A stretch of 64,000 bases of DNA from Rhodococcus oxybenzonivorans (lineage in GTDB: Bacteria; Actinomycetota; Actinomycetes; Mycobacteriales; Mycobacteriaceae), in NCBI RefSeq assembly GCF_003130705.1, contig NZ_CP021354.1, positions 1,116,001 to 1,180,000 of the forward strand, read 5' to 3'. The translations under genes and the position numbers were made by a program. Positions 1 to 7,709 of the stretch are shown one piece after another. The notes below the pieces were generated by a model. The model made no database searches, was not told where the DNA came from, and saw only the letters and a program-made list of their open reading frames with translations. Every line of letters starts with the position of its first letter. Positions within the stretch are counted from its first letter, which is position 1.

Positions 1-778
1 AGCCGTGCTCGATGCAATCGATGCCTGCTTCCACCGCCGCGCGTACCGCATCCGCGCCGTGTGTGTGCGACGCGACGCGCAACCCGCGCCGATGAGCCTC
101 GTCCACGATGGCCCGTAGTTCCTCATCCGAATAGTGCTGCGCACCTGGAAGTCCGGTATGTGACATGACCCCGCCCGAGACGCACACCTTGATCAGCTGT
201 GCGCCGTGTTTGATCTGATAGCGGACGGCCTTGCGTACCTCGTCGACCCCGTTGGCGATCCCTTCCTCGATGGTGAGGTCCAGAACACCGGGGGCGAACG
301 CCGCGAACATCGTGGGGTCGAGATGTCCACCGGTGGGGGTGATCGCGTGTCCGGCCGGCACGATCCGGGGACCGTCCACCCAGCCGGCGTCGATCGCCTT
401 GCCGAGCGCGACGTCGAGTAGGTAACCGCCCGTCTTGACGAAGAGTCCCAAATTGCGGACGGTGGTGAAACCGGCGTGCAGCGTGCGGCGGGCATTGCCC
501 ACCGCACGCAGCATGCGCAGCGGAGGATCGTCCTGCACGGTGGAGTACACGGGCTTCTCTCCCCGCCCACCCATCAGGAGGTTGACCTCCATGTCCATGA
601 AGCCGGGAAGGAGGATCAGGTCGCCGAGATCCAGTACCTCCCCTTCCGCGTGGTCGCCGGCATTGCCGGCGTCAGAGCCGACACCGACAATGCGATCGTC
701 CTCGATGTGGAGGATGCCGGGTCGGATGATCTCGCCGGAATCGATGTCGAGTAGCCCGGCCGCCTTCAGTGTCAGCAT
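1..778 (-). CDS. Amidohydrolase (imidazolonepropionase/prolidase-like), C-terminus beyond window edge
   Basis: The gene runs off the left edge; about 259 N-terminal residues are visible. A short beta-rich head (MLTLKAAGLLDI) leads into LILLPGFMDMEVNLLMGG, the place where metal-dependent amidohydrolases carry PGLID-x-HxH. The rest of the TIM barrel follows, with SHTHG and IEHG near the edge, matching later metal-binding histidines of the imidazolonepropionase-like group. The first HxH reads E-V-N, so metal binding must differ from the norm or activity may be lost. It begins 4 nt after the upstream gene stops and is the last visible gene of the Rieske operon, so it probably hydrolyses an amide, lactam or ring product of that pathway. 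The family is clear; the substrate is not. Confidence 0.8.
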   Translation of the reverse strand, partial: MLTLKAAGLLDIDSGEIIRPGILHIEDDRIVGVGSDAGNAGDHAEGEVLDLGDLILLPGFMDMEVNLLMGGRGEKPVYSTVQDDPPLRMLRAVGNARRTLHAGFTTVRNLGLFVKTGGYLLDVALGKAIDAGWVDGPRIVPAGHAITPTGGHLDPTMFAAFAPGVLDLTIEEGIANGVDEVRKAVRYQIKHGAQLIKVCVSGGVMSHTGLPGAQHYSDEELRAIVDEAHRRGLRVASHTHGADAVRAAVEAGIDCIEHG

Positions 779-782
779 GATG

Positions 783-1106
783 TCAGACCACCGGTTCCTT
801 GATGAGATCGACCCACGCCGCGCCGCTGTCGGGCACCCGGGCCTGCTTCCACACCTCGATCGGGAACGACACCATGACGAGCGACTGCATCAGGTGCACG
901 AGGGAGCGGGCGTCGTCGGGCAGGTCGTCGAAGTCGAACTTGTCGCAATACGTGATCGCGTCTTCGAGGCGGCCGAACGCGGCGTCGTAGAACTCCTGCA
1001 TCTCGGGCATGGTGGAGGCGAGGCGTTTTGCATAACGCTCGGGTTCGGTCTGCAGGGCCCAGCCGGCGTACGGCTCGAGGTCGACGAACTCAGTTGGCAG
1101 AGCCAT
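783..1106 (-). CDS. Small 107-aa protein of the Rieske operon, function unknown
   Basis: This short acidic protein (MALPTEFVDLEPYAGWAL, then largely helical segments with YAKRLAS, MQEFYDAAFGRLEDAI and LVHLMQSLVMVSF) was not recognised. I chose the ATG at 1106 because the reading frame upstream of it is out-of-frame Rieske sequence. It overlaps the Rieske gene end by 17 nt, so the two are probably translationally coupled. There is no signal peptide, membrane segment or cysteine motif. Its size and position suggest an accessory protein for the oxygenase, but it does not resemble the cone-shaped beta subunits of ring-hydroxylating dioxygenases (about 170 aa). The role is inferred from context only. 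Confidence 0.7.
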   Translation of the reverse strand: MALPTEFVDLEPYAGWALQTEPERYAKRLASTMPEMQEFYDAAFGRLEDAITYCDKFDFDDLPDDARSLVHLMQSLVMVSFPIEVWKQARVPDSGAAWVDLIKEPVV

Positions 1107-2358
1107 CACGGTACTCCTTGACGTAATCTTTGACGGTCTTGTGAAGGTGGCGGAGAAGAACTTCCTGATCGCAGAGCGGGAAGTCGGTGACGGTGCCGGT
1201 GGCAAGCATCGACTGGGTTGCCTCGAGGGTGTTGGCATCCTGGAGTGCGTACTCCTTGAAAGTCACCGCAGCCAGCTCCTGCGCGAGGCGTTCGCGCGTG
1301 TTCTTCGGGGGAACGAAGTAGAGGTTCGCCTCGAAGGTGTGGCGACCGACCTCTGTCGGCCAGTACTGGTACGTGAGGTACCAGCCCGGTGCCCAGAACA
1401 GGAGCGAGAAGTTGGGGAAGATTTCGAATTCGTCGATGCCCCAGGGCTTTGCGCCGGCGGGGTTGATGCCGCGCGGCAACGGATCGAGCCCCTCGATGTC
1501 CGGACGATCCCACGGACCGAAGAGACCACTGCGCAGGACTCGCTCGATCGGCTTGACCATGTTGAGATCCTTCGGCGGCGACATGCCACCCCAGGAGGAG
1601 ATCATCGAGTGGGGAGTCTGCAGCTCGTAGTGCAGTGCCTCGAAGCCGTAGCCGATGAGCTTGTCGGCCTCGTCCTTGGTTGCCTGCTTCTGGTGGAGCA
1701 CAGGCGCGTGGTAGAACTCGGCGAACGCGTCGATGAACAGCTTCCAGTTACTCGCGATGTCGGAGCGGTAGCTGTAGACCTCGGTCATCTCGTGGAAGGG
1801 GTAACCCTTGAGGCTCTGGCCGTAGTCGCCGAGGTATTCCTCCAGTGATACTGCTTCGGGATCGAGGTTGACGAAGATGAAGCCTTCCCAGACCTCGCAG
1901 CGCACGTCCTTGAGGCCGTAGTTGCTCTTGTCCAGGTCGAAGAACTCGCCCTCCTGCTGAACGAACGTGAGCTCGCCTTCGAGGCTGTAGCGCCACGCGT
2001 GGTACTTGCAGGTGAACTGACGGCAGGTGCCGGACGTTTCTTCCTGCGGGAAGTCGTTCCACACCAGCTTGTTACCGCGGTGGCGGCAGACGTTGTGGAA
2101 GGCGCGAATCGTGCCGTCGGCCCCCTTGACGATGATCAGTGAGGTGTCGGCAGCCTTCAGTTCTCTGGTGAAGTAACCACCGGTCTTCGGCACCTGTTCG
2201 ACGCGCCCGACCAGCAGCCAGGTGCGCTTGAAGATTGCGACCCGCTCGTCTTCGTAGAACTGGGGATCAGTGGAGTCGGTGTAATCGACCGGCTCGGTAC
2301 CCAGTTGGGGGAAACTCTCTGTCCAGCTTCCCGCAGCTGGTTTCGTGAAGTGGGGCAC
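1090..2358 (-). CDS. Rieske non-heme iron oxygenase, alpha subunit
   Basis: A 422-aa oxygenase component of the ring-hydroxylating/Rieske monooxygenase family. The N-terminal domain has the [2Fe-2S] ligands as C91-R-H93 (VCRHRGN) and C117-x2-H120 (CKYHAWRYSLEG). The catalytic domain carries NWKLFIDAFAEFYHAPVLH, giving mononuclear-iron ligands H217 and H222, with D210 in the electron-bridging position. A later Asp in LQDANTLEATQ is the probable third ligand. No reductase or ferredoxin lies in the same operon, so electrons must come from elsewhere. It is preceded 4 nt upstream by a CMD-family gene and followed by an overlapping 107-aa gene. The reaction is probably hydroxylation or oxidative demethylation of a ring or amine substrate; the exact one is unknown. 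Confidence 0.92.
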   Translation of the reverse strand: MPHFTKPAAGSWTESFPQLGTEPVDYTDSTDPQFYEDERVAIFKRTWLLVGRVEQVPKTGGYFTRELKAADTSLIIVKGADGTIRAFHNVCRHRGNKLVWNDFPQEETSGTCRQFTCKYHAWRYSLEGELTFVQQEGEFFDLDKSNYGLKDVRCEVWEGFIFVNLDPEAVSLEEYLGDYGQSLKGYPFHEMTEVYSYRSDIASNWKLFIDAFAEFYHAPVLHQKQATKDEADKLIGYGFEALHYELQTPHSMISSWGGMSPPKDLNMVKPIERVLRSGLFGPWDRPDIEGLDPLPRGINPAGAKPWGIDEFEIFPNFSLLFWAPGWYLTYQYWPTEVGRHTFEANLYFVPPKNTRERLAQELAAVTFKEYALQDANTLEATQSMLATGTVTDFPLCDQEVLLRHLHKTVKDYVKEYRDGSAN

Positions 2359-2362
2359 GGGT

Positions 2363-2896
2363 CTACCTTTCCTGTTCGAGCTCTATGCCGAATGTGTTGA
2401 AAGCCATGGCCATCATGGTGTAGCCGCCGATCGTGAAGACCAGGTCCATTTGCTGCCGTTCATCGAGACGTTCACCGAGAGCGGCCCAGGTCCGATCCGA
2501 CAGGCGGGACGTCTCGTCGAGTTCGTCCACGGCCGCGAGCAACTTCTGCTCGAAGTCGTCGGCGGCTTCGCCGCGCTGCGCGGAGGCGATCTCGTCCGCG
2601 GACAGTCCTACTTCTCTGCCGAGTTCCGTGTGGTGTGTCAGCTCGTACGTGCAGTCGCGGCGATACGCGACCCGCAGGATTGCCAGCTCGCGCAGGCGTG
2701 CGGGCAGGGTCGACCGGTACAGCAGGTGAACGCTGAAGCCGAGAAATGCCTTTGTCAGGTCAGGGTGGCGAGCGAGTGTCGCCAACGCTGTGCCCGCCCC
2801 TTCCGGATTCTGCCGTTCCCTGGGAAGCATCCCGGCGAAGGCGAATCGTGCTTTGTCGTCCCAGCGGTCTGCGGGCAGCGGGGGCAGTAAGGGCAT
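2363..2896 (-). CDS. Carboxymuconolactone decarboxylase (CMD/AhpD-fold) family protein
   Basis: This 177-aa protein has the CMD helical fold, with LRELAILRVAYRRDCTYELTHH followed by the GLSADEI segment typical of the family. The AhpD redox pair CxxC is absent (one Cys in RDCTYE), so peroxidase activity is unlikely. Related proteins sit in many catabolic operons without a known reaction. The start at 2896 is set by an AGGAGG ribosome site 7 nt upstream. It is the first gene of the Rieske operon and lies 17 nt downstream of a perfect GAGAAT-N3-ATTCTC palindrome, so it is the likely leader of a regulated transcript. Confidence 0.85.
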   Translation of the reverse strand: MPLLPPLPADRWDDKARFAFAGMLPRERQNPEGAGTALATLARHPDLTKAFLGFSVHLLYRSTLPARLRELAILRVAYRRDCTYELTHHTELGREVGLSADEIASAQRGEAADDFEQKLLAAVDELDETSRLSDRTWAALGERLDERQQMDLVFTIGGYTMMAMAFNTFGIELEQER

Positions 2897-3267
2897 TCGT
2901 AACCTCCTCTCGATGAGAATAACATTCTCAAATATGAGCACTAGGTTTCCATGGGTTGCTCCGATAGTCAATCTCTGCGGTAAAAAGTGTCGTCCACCGC
3001 GGTCAACGGCACCCCTCGCCGAGGGGCGGGCAGTGCGATCCCGGCTGACGTGACCGCCCGGCCGGCAGCCTCCTCCTCGGGTGCATCCGATTCTGTATAG
3101 CTTGATTCTCTGTAATGGAGAGGATAGTTTCCAACTAGTAAGAGAGCGACCATCGTGGGGTGTCCCCGTCGGAAAGCGGAGACGCCCGGTGATGCTTCCG
3201 CTTCACATCTGCGGTCCCCATGTCCTCGACCTGCCCGCTGACCGCTTCGTCGAAAGGGAGATTCATC
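2897..3267. other. Divergent intergenic region, 371 nt
   Basis: No convincing gene lies here on either strand; the short open frames show no family signature. It holds operator site a near the left end. An AT-richer stretch around 3088-3150 may contain the promoter for the rightward genes, but I see no clear -35/-10 pair. Confidence 0.6.
2914..2930. promoter_or_regulatory. Palindromic operator (regulon site a), perfect 7-bp arms
   Basis: TGAGAAT-AAC-ATTCTCA is a perfect inverted repeat 17 nt upstream of the ATG at 2896. On the minus strand its centre reads TGTTAT, a plausible -10 element, so binding would block the promoter. The same motif occurs before several other operons in the window. 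Confidence 0.8.
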
Positions 3268-3582
3268 GTGACCACATCAGCACCGCTGCGTCCCGGTGAG
3301 CAGCTCGCCAGTGCCGTCTGCTCCACTCGAGTGATCGTCGTGCGCGCCCCGGCCGAGGGTGCACCGCTCATCGCCTGCGGTGGCACACCGATGGTCCCCG
3401 CTACCGGCGGTCGGCCTTCCACAGCCGGAATGACCGATCCCCGCACACTCCTCGGCAAACGCTATGTCGATGCGAGCGAAACCCTCGAGGTGCTCTGCAC
3501 GTCCCCCGGCGTGGGAGAGCTGAGCTGTGACGGCGTCCCCATGACCATCAAGGCCGCAAAAGCCCTTCCCGCCTCCGACTGA
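3268..3582 (+). CDS. Small Cys-rich protein with two CxGxPM motifs, unknown function
   Basis: A 104-aa protein starting at a GTG (VTTSAPLRPGEQ) with AAAGGGAG upstream. It contains four cysteines: AVCST, ACGGTPM, VLCTS and SCDGVPM. Two of them form the repeated pattern C-x-G-x-P-M, once near the middle and once near the C-terminus, with GKRYVDAS between them. That spacing suggests a small metal-binding or zinc-ribbon-like fold, but it matches no motif I can name. It precedes the acyl-CoA dehydrogenase operon by 77 nt in the same direction and is probably cotranscribed. Similar small proteins occur next to acyl-CoA dehydrogenases in actinobacteria; their role is unknown to me. Confidence 0.7.
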   Translation: MTTSAPLRPGEQLASAVCSTRVIVVRAPAEGAPLIACGGTPMVPATGGRPSTAGMTDPRTLLGKRYVDASETLEVLCTSPGVGELSCDGVPMTIKAAKALPASD

Positions 3583-3659
3583 GCGGAAACGGTCAGGGCA
3601 CGCAGAGACGTGTCCGACGGTCCCGTCGGCGGCCGGCTGAAATGAGAGAGAGCAGAGTG

Positions 3660-4844
3660 ATGGCTGTGCCCGGTGGCATGAGTTTCGAGCTGACCGAGGA
3701 TCAGGAACTGATCCGGAAATCGGTCGGCGAGTTGGTGAAACGGTTCGACGACCAGTACTGGATGGAAAAGGACCGCGCACACGAATTCCCCACGGAGTTC
3801 TACGACGCCATCGCGGACGGTGGATGGCTGGGAATGACGATGCCGCAGGAGTACGGCGGGCACGGGCTCGGCATCACCGAGGCAACCTTGCTGCTCGAGG
3901 AAGTCGCCCGATCAGGCGGTGGTATGAACGCCGCGAGCTCCATTCATCTGTCGATCTTCGGAATGCACCCAGTTGTGGTGCACGGATCCGAAGAACTCAA
4001 GCAGCGGACGTTACCGCGCATCGCTTCCGGCGACCTCCACGTCTGTTTCGGGGTTACCGAGCCGGGCGCGGGGCTGGATACCTCGCGCATCTCGACCTTC
4101 GCGCGGCGGCAAGGCGACCACTACGTCGTCAACGGCCGCAAGGTGTGGATCTCGAAGGCGATGGAGTCGGAGAAAATTCTCCTGCTGACCCGCACCCAAC
4201 GCTACGACGACGTATCCAAGAAGACCGATGGCATGACGCTGTTTCTCACCGATCTCGATCGCAGCCGGGTGGACATCCGTCCGATCGCAAAGATGGGGCG
4301 AAATGCGGTCACCTCCAACGAGTTGTTCATCGACGATCTCCGTATTCCCGTCGAGGACCGCGTCGGTGAGGAAGGCATGGGCTTCAAGTATCTGCTCGAC
4401 GGGCTGAACCCCGAGCGGATGCTCATCGCCTCCGAAGCGCTGGGGATCGGCCGGGTAGCGCTCGAGAAGGCAGTGAAGTACGGCAAGGAACGCGAAGTGT
4501 TCGGCAGGCCGATCGGAATGAACCAGGGCATCCAGTTTCCACTCGCCGATGCTTTGGCGCATCTGGATGCGGCCGAACTGGTTCTTCGAAAGGCCACCTG
4601 GCTCTACGACAACGGTCAGCCGTGCGGGCGTGAGGCGAACACCGCCAAGTATCTCTGCGCGGAGGCCGGGTTCGCGGCTGCGGACCGAGCGCTGCAAACC
4701 CATGGGGGAATGGGGTATTCGGAGGAATATCATGTCGCCCGCTATTTCCGCGAGGCCCGGCTGATGCGAATTGCACCGATCAGTCAGGAAATGATTTTGA
4801 ACTATCTAGGATCACACACTTTGGGATTGCCGAGGAGCTACTGA
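3660..4844 (+). CDS. Acyl-CoA dehydrogenase
   Basis: A 394-aa flavoprotein of the ACAD family. It begins MAVPGGMSFELTEDQELIR, has the middle-domain CFGVTEPGAGLD FAD/substrate segment, and ends with a HGGMGYSEEYHVARYFREAR helix. The canonical medium-chain catalytic Glu (the IYEGT region) is missing; the region reads RIAPISQEM. Instead E252 in LNPERM lies on helix G, where isovaleryl-CoA and long-chain dehydrogenases place their base, which hints at a branched or bulky substrate. The start at 3660 has a GAGAGAG ribosome site. It opens a six-gene operon whose members overlap or nearly touch and provide a complete oxidation cycle. Confidence 0.93.
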   Translation: MAVPGGMSFELTEDQELIRKSVGELVKRFDDQYWMEKDRAHEFPTEFYDAIADGGWLGMTMPQEYGGHGLGITEATLLLEEVARSGGGMNAASSIHLSIFGMHPVVVHGSEELKQRTLPRIASGDLHVCFGVTEPGAGLDTSRISTFARRQGDHYVVNGRKVWISKAMESEKILLLTRTQRYDDVSKKTDGMTLFLTDLDRSRVDIRPIAKMGRNAVTSNELFIDDLRIPVEDRVGEEGMGFKYLLDGLNPERMLIASEALGIGRVALEKAVKYGKEREVFGRPIGMNQGIQFPLADALAHLDAAELVLRKATWLYDNGQPCGREANTAKYLCAEAGFAAADRALQTHGGMGYSEEYHVARYFREARLMRIAPISQEMILNYLGSHTLGLPRSY

Positions 4845-5611
4845 TGGCCGACAATATTGGGTTGTTCGATCTGACCGGACGGTCTGCGCTGGTAACCGGT
4901 GCCGCCGGGGGTATCGGTTCGGCAGTTGCGCAGGCACTCGCTGCCGCGGGCGCTGCCGTGCTCGTCACGGATGTCGATGCCACCGCCGCCGCGGCTGTGG
5001 CCGAGAAGATTTCGGCGCGCGGGGGTAAGGCCGACAGCATCGCCTTGGACGTTCGCGACAAGGACTCCGCCGACGCAGCGGTGGCCAGGGCGGCCGGTTT
5101 CACCGAGGGCGTTCTCCACGTACTCGTGAACAACGCAGGAGTGACTGCACCGGCCATGTTCGCCGATCTGCAGGAGGAGTCCTTCCAGCGGATGCTCGAC
5201 ATCCATCTGCTCGGAGCCTTCCACTGCGCCCAGGCAGCACTGCCGTTCCTTGCCACCGATGGGACCGGACGGATCATCAACGTGACCTCTTCGGCCGGCA
5301 TCACCGGCACGCTCGGTCAGGTGAACTACTCCGCCGCCAAAGCCGGCATCATCGGCATGACAAAGTCGCTGGCGCGTGAACTGGCCCGCAAGAACATCCT
5401 CGTCAACGCGCTGGCACCACTTGCTGCCACCCCGATGACGGAAACCATACGTACGGACGAGAAGTTCGCCGCCCAGATGCTGAACCGCATCCCACTGCGA
5501 CGCTGGGCTGAACCCGAAGAGATCGCCGGTGCCTTCGTCTTCCTCGCCTCCGATGCCGCCTCCTTCGTCACCGGGCAGGTGCTGCCGGTGGACGGCGGCA
5601 TGGTGATGTGA
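4844..5611 (+). CDS. Short-chain dehydrogenase/reductase (FabG-like 3-hydroxyacyl dehydrogenase)
   Basis: A 255-aa classical SDR. The Rossmann motif TGAAGGIG binds NAD(P), NNAG follows strand 4, and the catalytic Tyr/Lys pair is Y162-x3-K166 (NYSAAKAG) after a TSSAG serine segment. The C-terminus FVTGQVLPVDGGMVM is typical of FabG-type enzymes. An Asp (VTDVD) after strand 2 favours NAD over NADP. Its ATG overlaps the dehydrogenase stop (TGATG). By context it oxidises the 3-hydroxyacyl-CoA made by the hydratase in the same operon. Confidence 0.9.
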   Translation: MADNIGLFDLTGRSALVTGAAGGIGSAVAQALAAAGAAVLVTDVDATAAAAVAEKISARGGKADSIALDVRDKDSADAAVARAAGFTEGVLHVLVNNAGVTAPAMFADLQEESFQRMLDIHLLGAFHCAQAALPFLATDGTGRIINVTSSAGITGTLGQVNYSAAKAGIIGMTKSLARELARKNILVNALAPLAATPMTETIRTDEKFAAQMLNRIPLRRWAEPEEIAGAFVFLASDAASFVTGQVLPVDGGMVM

Positions 5612-6837
5612 TGGCCGAACCTGCGGCGTGGGGTGGCCCACTCGAAGGCATCACGGTCGTCACGATCGAGCAGGCCGTATCCGCCCCGATGTGCACCAAG
5701 ACGCTCGCGGACTTCGGTGCCCGCGTGATCAAGGTGGAGAATCCGCGAGGTGGTGACTTCGCCCGCCACTACGACGACGTCGTCGGCGGTCTTGCGGCCC
5801 ATTTCGTCTGGGCCAATCGCGGTAAGGAATCCGTGACACTCGACCTGAAAACCGATGACGGGATCGAGATGCTGCACCGGTTACTCGGAAATGCCGACGT
5901 ACTGGTGTCCAACCTCGCGCCGGGGGCCACTTCCCGCCTCGGTATCGCGCCCGCAGATCTGGCAACGCGTTACCCGGAACTCGTCGCGGTCGAGATCGAC
6001 GGCTATGGGTCGGGCGGGCCGCTGTCGCACAAGCGGGCGTACGACCTTCTCGTGCAGGCGGAGTCGGGCGCATGTGCGGTGACCGGATTTCCGGGTGAGC
6101 CGGCCAAACCGGGCCCCCCGGTAGCCGATGTCAGTTCTGGACTGTACGCCGCGTTGTCGATCCTCGCTCTGCTGTGCGCGAAGGGGCGTCGTCCTGAACT
6201 GGGTGCTCGCTTCGGCGCGGTCACGGTCAGCATGTTCGACACCATGACGGAACTGATGGGCTACCCCCTCACCTACACACGGCACTCCGGGGTAGATCAG
6301 CAGCCGCTCGGAATGTCGTCGCCTGCGGTCGCGCCGTACGGCGCCTACCGGACCGCCGATGAACAAACCGTGGTACTCGGCACCACGAACGACGGGGAAT
6401 GGCAGCGGTTGGCGCGGGACATACTGCAGCGCAGCGACCTTGCCGACGACGACCGATTCGGGACGAACTCCGGCCGGGTCACGCACCGTGCCGAGCTCGA
6501 CGAGGCCATCGGTGCATGGTGTGCGCTCCACGACCTCGCCCACGTGCAGAAGACTGCCGACGCCGCGGGTATCGGCAACTCTCGGTACAACCTCCCGAGT
6601 GAGGTTCTGGGGCATCCGCAGCTCACTACGCGCGACCGTTGGCGGCAGATCGAGACACCCGCAGGTCCGATCCCGTCACTGCTGCCGCCGCCCATCATCG
6701 CCGGTTACGACCCTCCGATGGCGGCGGTGCCGGGTCTCGGGGAGCACACCGACTCCGTACTGACCGAGTTCGGGATCGCTGAAGCCGACCTCGCCCGGCT
6801 GCGGGAGCAGGGCGCCGTGGGGCCGGTCTACCGCTGA
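5611..6837 (+). CDS. Type III (CaiB/BaiF) CoA-transferase
   Basis: A 408-aa family III CoA-transferase. The N-terminal Rossmann-like part shows LEGITVVTIEQAVSAPMCTKTLADFGARVIKVE, then ANRGKESVTLDL and the long linker regions of the interlocked-ring dimer. The Asp-containing region is near PGPPVADVSSGLYA (the D of PVADVS aligns with the catalytic Asp of the family). The start may be ATG 5611 or GTG 5608; both overlap the SDR stop. It probably moves CoA from an acyl-CoA to a free acid, activating the growth substrate without ATP. C-terminal boundaries are ordinary. Confidence 0.92.
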   Translation: MAEPAAWGGPLEGITVVTIEQAVSAPMCTKTLADFGARVIKVENPRGGDFARHYDDVVGGLAAHFVWANRGKESVTLDLKTDDGIEMLHRLLGNADVLVSNLAPGATSRLGIAPADLATRYPELVAVEIDGYGSGGPLSHKRAYDLLVQAESGACAVTGFPGEPAKPGPPVADVSSGLYAALSILALLCAKGRRPELGARFGAVTVSMFDTMTELMGYPLTYTRHSGVDQQPLGMSSPAVAPYGAYRTADEQTVVLGTTNDGEWQRLARDILQRSDLADDDRFGTNSGRVTHRAELDEAIGAWCALHDLAHVQKTADAAGIGNSRYNLPSEVLGHPQLTTRDRWRQIETPAGPIPSLLPPPIIAGYDPPMAAVPGLGEHTDSVLTEFGIAEADLARLREQGAVGPVYR

Positions 6838-6860
6838 TGTGCCTGTGAAGGGGAAACACT

Positions 6861-7709
6861 GTGACTGACAGTTCCATACTGTTGTGCCGGGACCGCGACG
6901 GCGTGCGAACTCTGACGCTCAACCGGCCGCAACGCAAGAACGCCATCAACGCGGAATTGTGGGCCGTATTGCGGGATGCGCTCGTCGCAGCCGGAACCGA
7001 TCGTGCGGTACGTGCGGTGGTTGTCACCGGGGCCGGTGGGGCATTCAGCTCGGGCGCTGACATCTCTTCCCCGAGCGACGACCACCCGGCAGACAAGATG
7101 CGGCGCCTGACCGACGTAGCGTTGCTGTTGCACGAGCTGCCGAAACCGACGATTGCCAAGGTGACCGGCGTGGCTGTCGGCGCGGGGTGGAACCTCGCAC
7201 TGGGATGCGATTTCGTGGTTGCCACGCCGGAATCGAGGTTTTCCCAAATCTTTACGCGGCGCGGCCTGTCGTTGGATCTGGGCGGCTCCTGGCTGCTGCC
7301 GAAACTGGTGGGACTACAGCAGGCGAAGCGACTTGCCCTGCTGGCCGAGATGATCGACGCAGCAGAAGCCTACGCCCTCAATCTCGTGACCTGGGTCGTG
7401 CCGGCCGAGGACATCGATGGTTTCGTCACCCACCTCGCCGAGCGACTGGTGGCAGGCCCGCCGGTTGCACTCGCGCAGAGCAAGGCGCTGCTCAACGAGG
7501 GAGCCGACCGAACGATGCGCGATGCGCTGGCGAACGAGGGCCGCGCGCAGATGGTCAATTTCGCCACCGCCGACGCTCCGGAGGCATACGCCGCTTTCGC
7601 AGAGAAACGCGAACCACATTTCACGGGTCGCTGGGCGGTCGACCGTGCGCGCGACGCCACCGACCTTCGAACCATGGACAGACCGACAGTAGGAGAAGTC
7701 AATGCGTGA
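6861..7709 (+). CDS. Enoyl-CoA hydratase/isomerase
   Basis: A 282-aa crotonase-fold protein from a GTG with GAAGGGGAAA upstream. The oxyanion-hole segments are AFSSGADISSP and GVAVGAGWNLALGCDFVVA. The usual two catalytic Glu positions read as follows: the first (GGG-x-E) is GWN, and the second lies in FTRRGLSLDLGGSWLLPKLVG, where Asp-Leu-Gly replaces the common E-x-G-P. It may therefore be an isomerase or another crotonase rather than a standard hydratase. Its stop lies 8 nt inside the following thiolase gene, so the two are coupled. Confidence 0.88.
   Translation: MTDSSILLCRDRDGVRTLTLNRPQRKNAINAELWAVLRDALVAAGTDRAVRAVVVTGAGGAFSSGADISSPSDDHPADKMRRLTDVALLLHELPKPTIAKVTGVAVGAGWNLALGCDFVVATPESRFSQIFTRRGLSLDLGGSWLLPKLVGLQQAKRLALLAEMIDAAEAYALNLVTWVVPAEDIDGFVTHLAERLVAGPPVALAQSKALLNEGADRTMRDALANEGRAQMVNFATADAPEAYAAFAEKREPHFTGRWAVDRARDATDLRTMDRPTVGEVNA

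Noticed and set aside
2914..2930. KstR/KstR2 steroid-regulon sites
   Set aside because: The recurring arms (GAGAAT/ATTCTC) do not match the known KstR (AAC-N4-GTT core) or KstR2 (CAAG-N2-CTTG core) patterns as I know them, although several enzymes resemble steroid-degradation proteins.
3081..3299. Small coding frames in the 2897-3267 gap
   Set aside because: They lack ribosome sites and family patterns; a better start with AAAGGGAG lies at 3268.
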